The notes beneath the pieces are model-generated. The model had not been told where the DNA came from. It ran no database searches and saw only the letters and a program-made list of their open reading frames with translations. The position numbers and the translations under genes are program-made. A stretch of DNA of 25,420 nucleotides, taken from the NCBI GenBank assembly GCA_020025965.1, contig JAHHRG010000026.1, positions 1 through 25,420 of the forward strand. The letters run 5' to 3'. This DNA comes from Sutterella sp. Its GTDB lineage: Bacteria > Pseudomonadota > Gammaproteobacteria > Burkholderiales > Burkholderiaceae_F. This document shows positions 1 to 7,753 of the stretch, in pieces; position 1 is the stretch's first letter; each line of letters opens with the position of its first letter.

Positions 1-1
1 G

Positions 2-205
2 GCTGAAGAGTTGGCGGACGTCTTGATTTATGCCGTGATGCTAGCCGATCGCACCGGACTGAATCTCAATGAGATCATCAGAGCAAAAATGAAAAAGAAT
101 GCCGAACGCTACCCCGCAGATCAGGTAAAAGGGTTACGAAAGAAATACACGGAACTGAAAGCGATCGCTCGAGCTAAAGAGGCACAAACGTTCAACGGCG
201 TTTGA
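2..205 (+). CDS. MazG-like nucleotide pyrophosphohydrolase, C-terminal part (5' end outside window)
   Basis: The frame is open from the first complete codon and begins AEELADVLIYAVMLADRTG. The EExxD-like run (E-E-L-A-D) is the second half of the metal-binding signature of the all-alpha NTP pyrophosphatase (MazG/dCTPase) superfamily. The following INEIIRAKM-like helix and the N-x-x-R-Y-P motif (NAERYP) are also typical of short MazG-like dCTP pyrophosphatases. These enzymes hydrolyse non-canonical or excess dNTPs to dNMP and pyrophosphate in the cytoplasm. About 67 residues are visible, roughly the last 60% of a ~110-residue protein. The stop is at 203-205 and overlaps the 3' end of the convergent frameshifted gene. 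The exact substrate cannot be told from this part. Confidence 0.7.
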   Translation, partial: AEELADVLIYAVMLADRTGLNLNEIIRAKMKKNAERYPADQVKGLRKKYTELKAIARAKEAQTFNGV

Positions 206-673
206 ACCCTTTCAAGATCAAAAAGCCCATCAGCATCATAAACAGGCCGGGACCGGCCAATTCGTCGATTCCGGCATTGAAGCCGAAGATGGTCAAGAAG
301 AGCCCGATGATGAGAAAGAAGTTTCCGAAGGCAAGCGCCGGAGAAGCCTGTTTTCGCGTGCTTCGTTGTGGAGTATTTTAAACTCTTCGGCAACCGTCGG
401 ACGCTTTTTTACCGACAATGATTGACTGTGTTGAGCCGTCGGGACTGAAGCAGACGACGAAGGATTATCCGAACCGGGAAGCGATTCGGAGGATGGGCGT
501 CGCTTCATGAGCTCGGAGGCGATATCTCGCAATGAGGACGATCTCATTTCATTGGCATGCGCAATACGATCGGCATTGGCGATTTTAAGAGCGTCAATCG
601 ACTCCTGCTGCAGTTTGTCAATGTAAGCAATAAAGTCACCGTTTTTGGGTTCGAGATAGTCGGTATCTGTCAT
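192..673 (-). pseudogene. Frameshifted gene for a C-terminally membrane-anchored hypothetical protein
   Basis: From the ATG at 673 (GAAGG 8 nt upstream) the frame reads MTDTDYLEPKNGDFIAYIDK and continues through a Ser/Pro-rich linker to a stop near 293. An ATG at 706 in the same frame has no ribosome site. In the -1 frame, just past the four-A run at 351-354 (minus strand), translation continues without a start codon into two strongly hydrophobic helices (FGNFFLIIGLFLTIFGF and GLFMMLMGFLILKGF) ending KRR at 194. Joined at the A run by one extra A, the protein would be about 160 residues, with a soluble N-terminal half and two membrane helices. The simplest reading is a one-base deletion in the A run. 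A sequencing error or slippage remains possible. The function is not recognised. Confidence 0.6.
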
Positions 674-726
674 GATTTTGGCCTTCAGAGATTCACTGAC
701 TAGCATAGCAAATTGTCAGCTAAAGA

Positions 727-768
727 CCAAAAAAGGGCTCCCGTCTGTGAGGATCGGAAGCCCTTTAA
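727..768 (-). terminator. Rho-independent terminator of the metal-efflux ATPase gene
   Basis: Arms AAAGGGCT and AGCCCTTT close over an inner CCG/CGG pairing. On the minus strand the stem is followed by TTTTTT. It sits 20 nt past the stop of the P-type ATPase gene. Confidence 0.8.
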
Positions 769-787
769 TGTTTATGACGATTGGTCG

Positions 788-3154
788 TTAACGGCGTGCT
801 ATTTCGGCCATGCGGTCGAGCTTATCTTTGGCGTGGAGCATACGCATACCGTTCGCTACCACGATAAGACAGGTTCCCGTATCGGCAAAGACAGCCATCC
901 ACATCGTGGCAAACCCCGTCAAGGCAAGAATCGTAAAGAGGATCTTGATGCCGATGGCGAAGACGATGTTCTGGATAAGAACGGAGTGCGTCATTTTTGA
1001 GAGGCGGACCAAGGTTGCGATGGAAGAGATACGGTCGTCCATCACGGCAATGTGTGCGGCTTCAATGGCACTGTCCGTTCCTCGAACGCCCATGGCGATC
1101 CCGATATCCGATTTGGCGAGAGCCGGCGCGTCGTTGATGCCGTCGCCCACCATGGCGGTGAGTCTGTTCTTCTGAAGATTGTCAATATGGTTGAGCTTGT
1201 CTTCGGGAAGGAGTTCGGCCTTGACATTCTTGATGCCGAGCTCCGAAGCTAAAGCATGAGCGGCCGTTTTGTTGTCACCCGTTAGAAGCCAAGGTGTCAG
1301 GCCAACGTCGGCCAATTGGCGAAGACCGTCGCGAGCATCGTCCTTAATTTTGTCTGCGAGACCGAAAACCGCCTGAACGCCGAAGGTGTCGGCCAAGGCG
1401 ACCGCCGACATGCCTTTTTCGGTGTACTTGGCGAAAGCCGTACGAACACTCTCGTCAGCCAAACCGGCTTCTTCGAGCCAGCGAAGATTTACCAAGCGAA
1501 GCAAACCGTTCTGAACGCGCCCCTGAACACCGGCACCGGCAATGGCTTCGAATTCGTCGACGTCATAAGTCGGCAGATTCTGATGATGAGCCCAGCGCAC
1601 AATCGCCTGAGAGAGCGGGTGTTTGTTCATCGAGGCCAAACTGGCGGCCAAGGACCCCGTCAGGCGTTCGTCGAAAGACATCAGGTAACTCACGTCGGTG
1701 ACTTCGGGTTCGCCTCGCGTGAGAGTGCCGGTCTTATCCAGGCCGATATTGACGAGCTTGCGAGCTTCTTCCAGATAGAGTCCGCCCTTAATCAGCAAGC
1801 CGCAGCGCGTAGCCGTCGCAAGAGCAGACACGATCGTGACGGGAGTCGAGATGACGAGAGCACACGGGCAGGCGATGACAAGAAGGCAAAGGGCTTTATA
1901 AAGCCATTCGGACCAGAGACCGTCGAAAAGGGGCGGCACGATCGCAACAGCGGCAGCGACGACAAAGACGATGGGCGTATAAACGGCGGCAAAGCGATCG
2001 ACAAAACGCTGAACCGGAGACTTCGAGGCTCGTGCGTTTTCAACAGCATCGATAATGCGCGATGAAAGACTGTCGGAGGCCGCGGCCGTCACCAACATTT
2101 CAATCGTGTGAGTACGGTTCACTGTGCCGGACCAGACGGTATCGCCCGGTTCTTTGTCAACGGGCAAACCTTCACCCGTAACCGAAGACTGGTCAATAGA
2201 CGTATTGCCTTTGACAATTCGACCGTCCAAAGGAATACGGTCGCCGGGCGAAACACGAACGAGGGCACCGGGACCGACTTCTTCAACAGCGACTGCTTCA
2301 AAAGTCCCGTCGCCTTGTGCAACCATCGCTTTTTCGGGCGTGACATTCATCAGATCGCGAATCGATCGGCGAGCCTTTGCCATCGAGAGCTGCTCAATGG
2401 ATTCGGAAATCTGGAAAAGCACCATCACCATAGCGGCTTCGGGCCAGGCGCCGATCAGAACGCCGCCGACGACCGCAACGGCCATCAGAGCATTCATGTT
2501 GAGCGTTCGATTCTTGATGGCAAGAAGGCCGTTTTTAAAGGTCGTAATGCCCGACATGGCAATAGCGAGAACGGCTAAGCCCAGTGTCAGCCACTCACCG
2601 ACATCATGAGAGAAGGGAAAACTGTCGGTCGCATATTCTCCCCAGAGCTCAATGGCTTCGGAGAGAAGAGCAATAAGAAGAGCACCGATATAAAGCCCCC
2701 AGGGGATCGGGTCGCTTTCGACCTTAACTTCTCGCCCTTTGAGCGGTTTGGCGGAGTAGCCGTACGCTTCTACGGCAGCGATCACGCGTTTTACAAGTTG
2801 ATCGTCGCCCTCAATGGCAATCGTACGGTTCACAAGATTGAATTCCGCCCCGACAATGCCTTCTTTTTCGAACCTGCGTTCAATCTGACCGGCTTCAACC
2901 GGACAATCCATTTCTGGAACGGAGAAAAGCAGATGATGAGAACCCGTACCGATGGGGGCGGCCTCCATGCCGAGCGACAGGATCGCTTCAAGCATGGGTT
3001 GAATGTCGTCGAGCGTATGTTCAACGATGACGGTGCGCGAGGAATATTCGCAACGAACTGAGGAAATACCGTCCATAGCCGTCAGGTGTTCTTCGATTTT
3101 TCCCCCTTCGACGGGGCAACACATGGCGGGGACGTGGATAAGCAGAGTGGACAT
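788..3154 (-). CDS. zntA: Zn/Cd/Pb-transporting P1B-type ATPase
   Basis: This 788-residue inner-membrane pump exports divalent heavy metals at the cost of ATP. All core motifs are present: TGE at 326-328 (actuator), CPC at 429-431 in the membrane, DKTGT at 473-477 with the phosphorylated Asp473, HP at 512-513, TGDN near 625 and GDGIND at 670-675. The last membrane pair carries the Zn/Cd/Pb-type ADTG with Asp758. Two N-terminal ferredoxin-like metal domains (about 5-65 and 75-135) have C-P-V-E instead of CxxC (MCCPVE, MDCPVE). I chose the ATG at 3154, with AGAAGGG upstream. The frame stays open 60 codons further, but that part overlaps the operator and is not protein-like. The gene is divergent from the MerR-type regulator. 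The class is certain; the metal preference is inferred. Confidence 0.93.
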   Translation of the reverse strand: MSTLLIHVPAMCCPVEGGKIEEHLTAMDGISSVRCEYSSRTVIVEHTLDDIQPMLEAILSLGMEAAPIGTGSHHLLFSVPEMDCPVEAGQIERRFEKEGIVGAEFNLVNRTIAIEGDDQLVKRVIAAVEAYGYSAKPLKGREVKVESDPIPWGLYIGALLIALLSEAIELWGEYATDSFPFSHDVGEWLTLGLAVLAIAMSGITTFKNGLLAIKNRTLNMNALMAVAVVGGVLIGAWPEAAMVMVLFQISESIEQLSMAKARRSIRDLMNVTPEKAMVAQGDGTFEAVAVEEVGPGALVRVSPGDRIPLDGRIVKGNTSIDQSSVTGEGLPVDKEPGDTVWSGTVNRTHTIEMLVTAAASDSLSSRIIDAVENARASKSPVQRFVDRFAAVYTPIVFVVAAAVAIVPPLFDGLWSEWLYKALCLLVIACPCALVISTPVTIVSALATATRCGLLIKGGLYLEEARKLVNIGLDKTGTLTRGEPEVTDVSYLMSFDERLTGSLAASLASMNKHPLSQAIVRWAHHQNLPTYDVDEFEAIAGAGVQGRVQNGLLRLVNLRWLEEAGLADESVRTAFAKYTEKGMSAVALADTFGVQAVFGLADKIKDDARDGLRQLADVGLTPWLLTGDNKTAAHALASELGIKNVKAELLPEDKLNHIDNLQKNRLTAMVGDGINDAPALAKSDIGIAMGVRGTDSAIEAAHIAVMDDRISSIATLVRLSKMTHSVLIQNIVFAIGIKILFTILALTGFATMWMAVFADTGTCLIVVANGMRMLHAKDKLDRMAEIARR

Positions 3155-3197
3155 AAAAACGTGACCCTTCTGGGTAACCGAATTGAAAGATAAAAGT

Positions 3198-3228
3198 ATT
3201 AAACACCCTGAAGTAACTTCAGAGTCAA
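3198..3228 (-). promoter_or_regulatory. MerR-type promoter and operator of the efflux ATPase gene
   Basis: On the minus strand a -35 TTGACT (3223-3228) is separated by 19 bp from TTTAAT (3198-3203). This over-long spacer is the hallmark of MerR-activated promoters. Between the boxes lies the perfect dyad CTGAAGT-T-ACTTCAG, inside a 21-bp imperfect palindrome (3205-3225) much like the zntA/pbrA operators. The adjacent regulator is therefore the likely activator. Confidence 0.8.
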
Positions 3229-3312
3229 GTCGGAATGAGGCATAATGAAAACATTCGGATGACGGGCGTTCTCGAGCCTGTCCTTTCATCTTTTTTTCGA
3301 CTTCGGTACACC

Positions 3313-3756
3313 ATGCGTATTGGCGAACTCGCAAACAAAACGGGGCATTCGGTAGAGACGATCCGTTACTATGAAAAAGTCGGCCTTCTTCCCGCCCCTC
3401 AGCGACTAAGTAACAACTATCGTGTTTACGGTGAGCTTCATGTCATGCGGCTCGACTTTATTCGGCGTTGCAGAACGCTCAATATCGGTCTTGATGAAAT
3501 TCGTCTCCTGTTGGAAAGCATTGCCGAAGGAAGTGAAAAGGGAGCCAACCGTGCGCATTTACTCATTCATCAGCATCTGGAAACGGTCGAAAGGCAAATG
3601 CGAGAACTGAGGCACTTGAAAAAAAGTCTTTCCGAACTGGCATCGGCTTGTTGCGGCAGGCATGATGAAAAGCATCCTTGTGGTCTCTTGGAAAAACTGA
3701 TTGATCCTGAAACGGAACATCATCCCTGCGACTGCGAGCATTGCCACGATAAATAG
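3313..3756 (+). CDS. MerR-family Zn(II)/Cd(II)/Pb(II)-responsive regulator (ZntR/CadR/PbrR type)
   Basis: The 147-residue protein starts MRIGELANKTGHSVETIRYY, the MerR winged-helix DNA-binding domain. A long dimerisation helix (about 78-112) follows, then the metal loop ACCG at 112-115 and HPCG at 121-124, which match the ZntR metal ligands Cys114, Cys115 and Cys124. The cysteine that ZntR/CadR/PbrR normally carry at the start of the dimer helix (about residue 77-79) is absent; the sequence there is EKGANR. The tail after the loop is unusually rich in His and Cys (HHPCDCEHCHDK). The start at 3313 gives the standard family N-terminus. The frame extends 26 codons upstream into the leader without family similarity. 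The gene lies divergent from zntA and next to its operator. Confidence 0.88.
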   Translation: MRIGELANKTGHSVETIRYYEKVGLLPAPQRLSNNYRVYGELHVMRLDFIRRCRTLNIGLDEIRLLLESIAEGSEKGANRAHLLIHQHLETVERQMRELRHLKKSLSELASACCGRHDEKHPCGLLEKLIDPETEHHPCDCEHCHDK

Positions 3757-3778
3757 ATAAAACACAAAGGAGGATTAC

Positions 3779-4372
3779 ATGCAGGATACCGTTACCGTCG
3801 TCTCATTTTCGACCGGACAGATCGGAATGATCGTCTGTGCAGCGGTTATCGTTTTGCTTTTGCCAATTATTTTGGTGAAGATTCTGGGACGCGCATTCCC
3901 GCCGGTGTATACCATTTCGCATCGAGCAAGTGGGATCGGCGGTATTTTGCTATTTACGATCGGTGTCATTTTTGCCGAGTCTTTTTTTGCGCTCTATCAC
4001 TTCGGACAAGGATTGGGCGAGGTTTTCCATATCGCCTCGATGGATTCGCGTTTTATCTGGCCTGCCATTCAGACGCTGATTCCCGATTTGGTTGCCGCTC
4101 TTTTTCTGGTGTCTGCGGCCTTTGTCCTGACCTGCAAGCGCACGGCCGAAGCGCTTTATACCGCAACGGCCATGATGTGGTTGGGCGGCCCCCTGACGGC
4201 TTTTTTACGTCAGTACTATCTGGGGATCCCGTTTACATTTGACGGAGAGCCTACGGCGAGTTTTCTGCTTACCTGCGTATTGACTCTCTATCTGCTTTTT
4301 TCCGATCGAGCTGCTCTCACATACGGGACCAATTCGGGCGCTCGACTCTATGAGAGTCAAAGCAAACAATAA
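3779..4372 (+). CDS. Unknown polytopic membrane protein downstream of the metal regulator
   Basis: A strong ribosome site (AAAGGAGG) precedes the ATG by a few bases, 22 nt after the regulator's stop, so the two genes are probably co-transcribed. The 197-residue protein has about five hydrophobic segments, at roughly 14-36, 50-72, 95-118, 128-143 and 162-173. It has a short charged C-terminus and no signal peptide cleavage site. I see no metal-binding cluster: the few His residues (H48, H73, H83) are scattered, and the two or three Cys do not form a motif. I do not recognise the family. A role in metal tolerance is suggested only by position. Confidence 0.75.
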   Translation: MQDTVTVVSFSTGQIGMIVCAAVIVLLLPIILVKILGRAFPPVYTISHRASGIGGILLFTIGVIFAESFFALYHFGQGLGEVFHIASMDSRFIWPAIQTLIPDLVAALFLVSAAFVLTCKRTAEALYTATAMMWLGGPLTAFLRQYYLGIPFTFDGEPTASFLLTCVLTLYLLFSDRAALTYGTNSGARLYESQSKQ

Positions 4373-4445
4373 TGTGTTGAATTTGCTAATCTTAAAAGAC
4401 CTTCTCGGTATCTCGACCAAAGATCCCGTGAAATTATCATCGCTC

Positions 4446-4466
4446 GTTCGTTCCAGAGGAACGAAC
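4446..4466 (+). promoter_or_regulatory. Perfect 9-bp hairpin or dyad just upstream of the iadA ribosome site
   Basis: GTTCGTTCC and GGAACGAAC are perfect inverted arms around AGA. The Shine-Dalgarno AAGGAG (4472-4477) starts 6 nt later. No T run follows, so it is not a terminator. It could be an operator or an mRNA leader stem. Confidence 0.45.
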
Positions 4467-4486
4467 CATCCAAGGAGAAATAAACG

Positions 4487-5638
4487 ATGGCACAAGAACA
4501 TCCCATCCTGATTAAAAATACCTGCGTCTTCGCCCCGGAAAAGATCGGCATGCGCGATCTTTTCATCGCGGGCGGCAAGATCGTCGCCATGGAAGAGAAG
4601 CTCGAGCTTGAGCTTCCCGGTCTCGAAGTCATTGATGCCGAAGGCGCTTATGTGACGCCGGGGCTGATCGACCAGCATATTCACGTCACTGGCGGCGGCG
4701 GTGAAGGCGGTTGGAAGTCCCGCTGCCCCGAACTTGTTTTCTCCGAACTCGTCAATGCCGGTGTGACGTCCTTCTTGGGCGTCTCGGGTACCGACTCCAT
4801 GTCCCGTTCTATTGAAAACTTGCTCGCGAAGGTTCGCGGTCTGACCCAGGAAGGCGCTTCCGGTTGGATGTGGACGAGTAATTACTCCTATCCCGTGACG
4901 ACGATTACGGATAGCGTGAAGACGGAACTCTTTGCCATTCCGGAAGTTTTGGGCGTCAAGCTTGCTTTGGGCGATCATCGTTGCTCCTTCCCCTCGATGG
5001 AACAGGTTCGTGCCATCGTGGCCGACGTTCGCGTGGCCGGTATGCTGACGGGTAAGGTCGGATTCCTCCACGTTCATTTGGGCGATATTCCATCGTCCTT
5101 CGATATTTTTGACGGCATTGTGAACTCCGGTCTTCCGATCAAGCATATTCGACCGACGCACGTGGCGCGTCACCCGAAGGTCTTCGAACGCGCGATGGAA
5201 TTTGCGAAGAAGGGCGGCTTTATCGATATTACGACGGGCGGCGGTTGCTATATGGGTACCGCTGCCGATGCCTTTAAGATGGCCATTGAAAACGGTGTGC
5301 CGCTTGATCGCATTACGCTTTCGTCCGACGGTCACGGTTCCATGCCGCGCTTTAACGAAGCGGGAGAAATGGTGGGACTCGGCGTCGGTTCGATTATGTG
5401 CGATATCGAAGCCGTTCGCGACATTGCCAAGATGTACGATCTTGAAACCGCCTTGACGCCGATGACGAAGACGATTGCCGGCGCGCTTAATCTTGAGGGG
5501 AAGGGCCGTGTGGAAGTCGGAGCCGACGCCGATCTTCTCTTCCTCTCGAAGGATTACGCCTTGACGGATGTCTTTATGAAGGGGCGTCAGTGCATGAAGA
5601 AGGGCGAAGTGATTGTGAAGGGTGCTTTTGAAGAATAA
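4487..5638 (+). CDS. iadA: Isoaspartyl (beta-aspartyl) dipeptidase
   Basis: This 383-residue amidohydrolase (E. coli IadA is about 390) cleaves beta-Asp-Xaa dipeptides that arise from damaged proteins; it acts in the cytoplasm with two zinc ions. The binuclear site is complete: DQHIHVTGGGGEGG gives His64 and His66, GVKLALGDHR gives the carboxylated Lys158, HVHLGD gives His197, PTHVAR gives His225, and LSSDGHGS gives Asp281. The ATG at 4487 has AAGGAG at a good distance. The gene stands alone, between the membrane-protein gene and a bidirectional terminator. Codons are those of a well-expressed host gene. The annotation is firm. Confidence 0.93.
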   Translation: MAQEHPILIKNTCVFAPEKIGMRDLFIAGGKIVAMEEKLELELPGLEVIDAEGAYVTPGLIDQHIHVTGGGGEGGWKSRCPELVFSELVNAGVTSFLGVSGTDSMSRSIENLLAKVRGLTQEGASGWMWTSNYSYPVTTITDSVKTELFAIPEVLGVKLALGDHRCSFPSMEQVRAIVADVRVAGMLTGKVGFLHVHLGDIPSSFDIFDGIVNSGLPIKHIRPTHVARHPKVFERAMEFAKKGGFIDITTGGGCYMGTAADAFKMAIENGVPLDRITLSSDGHGSMPRFNEAGEMVGLGVGSIMCDIEAVRDIAKMYDLETALTPMTKTIAGALNLEGKGRVEVGADADLLFLSKDYALTDVFMKGRQCMKKGEVIVKGAFEE

Positions 5639-5663
5639 GCCTTCTTCATCTTCGCAGAACAAA

Positions 5664-5698
5664 AAAAGCCTCGGTGTTTTGAAAAACGCCGAGGCTTT
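5664..5698. terminator. Bidirectional rho-independent terminator between convergent iadA and lipoprotein genes
   Basis: Arms AAAGCCTCGG and CCGAGGCTTT, extended by GTTTT/AAAAC, enclose a short loop. The A run on the left serves the minus-strand gene. The right side ends in CTTTGACATTTTT, which serves iadA. Confidence 0.8.
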
Positions 5699-5720
5699 GA
5701 CATTTTTAGAAAACCGACCG

Positions 5721-6122
5721 TTAATTCTGATTGAAGATGTCTGTCAGATCATCAGGATTGACGGTCTTCGTGATGCCCTTATATTCGGGGCGATAGTTCA
5801 AAGGCTGTTGACAACGGTATTCGAGCCAGGCGGTAGCAGGTTTCGATCCGTCTTCAGATCCTGCACTGCTTGATCCCTTGATCGCCAGAAAGCCGAAACC
5901 TTGTCGATCGCAGTGCTTCATACCTTGGTCGTAGAGATGTTCGGTAAGTCGGTTCGTTTGAACAACACCGGGCCACTTAGCCTCAATTCGCCAGACCTGA
6001 CCGACGATGTTGGTCAGCGTTTCTTCACGGCTGTCGTAAAGGGCCTGTTTTTCACTGATCGTTTGACAACCCGTGAGAAGAATGGCGGCCAGAGCGGAAG
6101 AAAGAATAATGGTGCGTTTCAT
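5721..6122 (-). CDS. Small predicted lipoprotein of unknown function
   Basis: The 133-residue protein has a signal peptide MKRTIILSSALAAILLTGC with a lipobox (L-L-T-G-C), so lipid attachment at Cys19 is predicted. Position +2 is Gln, which would favour outer-membrane sorting in proteobacteria. The mature part is about 115 residues and includes EAKWPGVVQ, a Ser/Gly stretch (KGSSSAGSEDGS) and YRCQQPLNYRPEYKG. Cys residues at about 71 and 104 could form a disulphide in the periplasm. It is a single gene, convergent with iadA and divergent from ccmA. I do not recognise a family. Confidence 0.72.
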   Translation of the reverse strand: MKRTIILSSALAAILLTGCQTISEKQALYDSREETLTNIVGQVWRIEAKWPGVVQTNRLTEHLYDQGMKHCDRQGFGFLAIKGSSSAGSEDGSKPATAWLEYRCQQPLNYRPEYKGITKTVNPDDLTDIFNQN

Positions 6123-6291
6123 GAAGCAATTCCGAGAAGAAGTTGGACGGGGCGGCCGTCAAAATGTTGAGCCGTATTTTACCGTTTTGGCAATCAACAG
6201 GTGCCGAGGGGAAAGCTTCCTCATCACTTTATTTTCAAAGCGACAATAAGATAAGACACTCTTAATGAGGACTTTCTAGACTCTCGGAAAA

Positions 6292-6317
6292 ATCGGCTGA
6301 TTGTACCCCGAGCCGAT
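6292..6317 (+). promoter_or_regulatory. Inverted repeat in the leader of the ccm operon
   Basis: ATCGGCT and AGCCGAT are perfect 7-bp arms with a 12-nt loop, ending 22 nt before the ccmA start. It may be an operator or an RNA stem that limits access to a weak ribosome site. No T run follows. Confidence 0.3.
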
Positions 6318-6339
6318 AAGAAACCAAGTCAAAATCCTC

Positions 6340-7050
6340 ATGTCCGATGCTTTACTCGAAGTTTGCGACATCGCCTGTGAACGCGGCGAGCGCATGCTTT
6401 TTCAAAAACTGTCATTTGCTGTCAAAGCCGGTACGCTCGTGCGTCTGGCTGGTTCAAACGGTGCCGGTAAAACGACTTTGCTTCGTTTGATCGCGGGTCT
6501 GATGCGTCCGCTCGAAGGCGAAGTCAAGTGGCGCGGCACACCGATTGCAAAGGCTGCACAGGACTACTGGCGAGAACTTTGCTACATCGGTCATCGCAAC
6601 GGCGTCAAAGAAGAAATGACCGTATTGGAAAACGTGCTGATGAATGCCGGTGTAGCTTCTCTTCCCGTGACTGAAAATCAGGCGATGGATGCTCTTGATG
6701 CCGTAGGGCTCACGGACTTTGTGGACGTGCCCGTCGGCCATCTTTCTCAGGGGCAACATCGCCGTGTGGCATTGGCTCGTCTCTGGCTCTCCAAAGCCGT
6801 ACCGCTTTGGATTCTTGACGAACCTTTTACGGCGCTGGATGTGAAAGGTGTCGCTCGTTTGGCCGATCTCATTGCAGAACACTGTGCCCAAGGCGGTATT
6901 GTCATGCTCGTTACTCACCAGGAAGTTCCGGTCAAAGACGCGACTGTCATGACGATTGAACCTGAAAACTGGGCGCCGCGTCGTCGCAGTTTTGTGGAAC
7001 GCAAAATGGCGGACGCAGCGGAAGACTCAAACGGAGGTGCGGCATGCTGA
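6340..7050 (+). CDS. ccmA: Haem exporter ATP-binding subunit CcmA
   Basis: This 236-residue ABC ATPase is the cytoplasmic motor of the CcmABCD complex, which releases holo-CcmE from CcmC during cytochrome c maturation. Walker A (GSNGAGKTT) is at 38-46, the signature LSQGQ at 135-139 and Walker B (WILDEP) at 157-162, followed by the H-loop THQ near 205. I chose the ATG at 6340 because the protein then begins at the first ABC strand (MSDALLEVCDIA). A TTG 13 codons upstream is inside the leader hairpin. The ribosome site is weak. The gene overlaps ccmB by 7 nt, which suggests translational coupling. It is the first gene of the ccm operon. Confidence 0.93.
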   Translation: MSDALLEVCDIACERGERMLFQKLSFAVKAGTLVRLAGSNGAGKTTLLRLIAGLMRPLEGEVKWRGTPIAKAAQDYWRELCYIGHRNGVKEEMTVLENVLMNAGVASLPVTENQAMDALDAVGLTDFVDVPVGHLSQGQHRRVALARLWLSKAVPLWILDEPFTALDVKGVARLADLIAEHCAQGGIVMLVTHQEVPVKDATVMTIEPENWAPRRRSFVERKMADAAEDSNGGAAC

Positions 7051-7712
7051 AGCTTTTCTTTTTGATTCTTCGTCGCGATCTTCGTTTGGCTTTCCGTCGA
7101 CGCTCGGACCTGGCTCAGGTCATTTTCTTTTTTGCCGTTGTCGTGACGCTGATTCCTCTGGGAATCGGTGCTGAAACCGATATTCTTCGTCGTATCGCGC
7201 CGGGCGTGGTCTGGGTTGCCGCTTTGCTCTCCGCGCTCCTTTCCCTTCCTCGCATGTTCCAGTCTGACTATGAAGACGGAACGCTTGAACAGATGTTGGT
7301 GACGAGCGAACCCTTGCCGGTAGTCGTGTTGGCGAAGGTACTGGCTCATTGGATCGTGACCGGTATTCCCATTACCGTTTTCTCGGCTGCGTTCGGTCTG
7401 ATGTTCGACCTTGATCTCGATGTCACCGGTGCCATGATCGTGAGTCTTTTGCTCGGTACCCCCGTGCTCTCCTTTGTCGGTTCGATCGGGACGGCCTTGA
7501 CGCTCGGGCTTCGTGCAGGCGGGGTTTTGACGAGCCTACTCGTTTTGCCGCTCTATATTCCCGTGCTGATTTTCGGTTCCTTGGCCGGTCGTGCTGCGGC
7601 CGATGCGCTCTCGCCGACACCGTACTTTATGATCGTGGGCGGTCTGACGCTGATGAGTCTGGCTTTGGCTCCGGTTGCCGCCGCTGCCGCTTTACGAATT
7701 GCTGAAAACTAA
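7044..7712 (+). CDS. ccmB: Haem exporter permease subunit CcmB
   Basis: The 222-residue inner-membrane protein has six hydrophobic helices and starts with a short Arg-rich cytoplasmic segment (LRRDLRLAFRRRSD). The family pattern of CcmB is clear: APGVVWVAALLSALLSL and FQSDYEDGTLEQMLV after the second helix, then LPLYIPVLIFG. It forms the ABC transporter with CcmA and contacts CcmC. Its ATG lies inside the end of ccmA. The length is normal. A 41-nt gap separates it from ccmC. Confidence 0.92.
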   Translation: MLKLFFLILRRDLRLAFRRRSDLAQVIFFFAVVVTLIPLGIGAETDILRRIAPGVVWVAALLSALLSLPRMFQSDYEDGTLEQMLVTSEPLPVVVLAKVLAHWIVTGIPITVFSAAFGLMFDLDLDVTGAMIVSLLLGTPVLSFVGSIGTALTLGLRAGGVLTSLLVLPLYIPVLIFGSLAGRAAADALSPTPYFMIVGGLTLMSLALAPVAAAAALRIAEN

Positions 7713-7753
7713 AAGATTTTCCCCATATTTTTGAATCTCGGAGATAGTTAAGA

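Noticed and set aside
192..673. Programmed -1 ribosomal frameshifting as the explanation of the split gene
   Set aside because: The bases at the shift, read in frame as CGC GAA AAC, do not form a canonical X-XXY-YYZ slippery heptamer, and no strong downstream stem was seen. A base deletion is simpler.
4205..5662. A 485-codon open frame on the minus strand opposite iadA
   Set aside because: It lies antisense to the complete iadA gene, has the His/Arg-rich composition of a shadow frame and no ribosome site. The same applies to the 644-codon minus frame opposite ccmE/ccmF (8568-10502).
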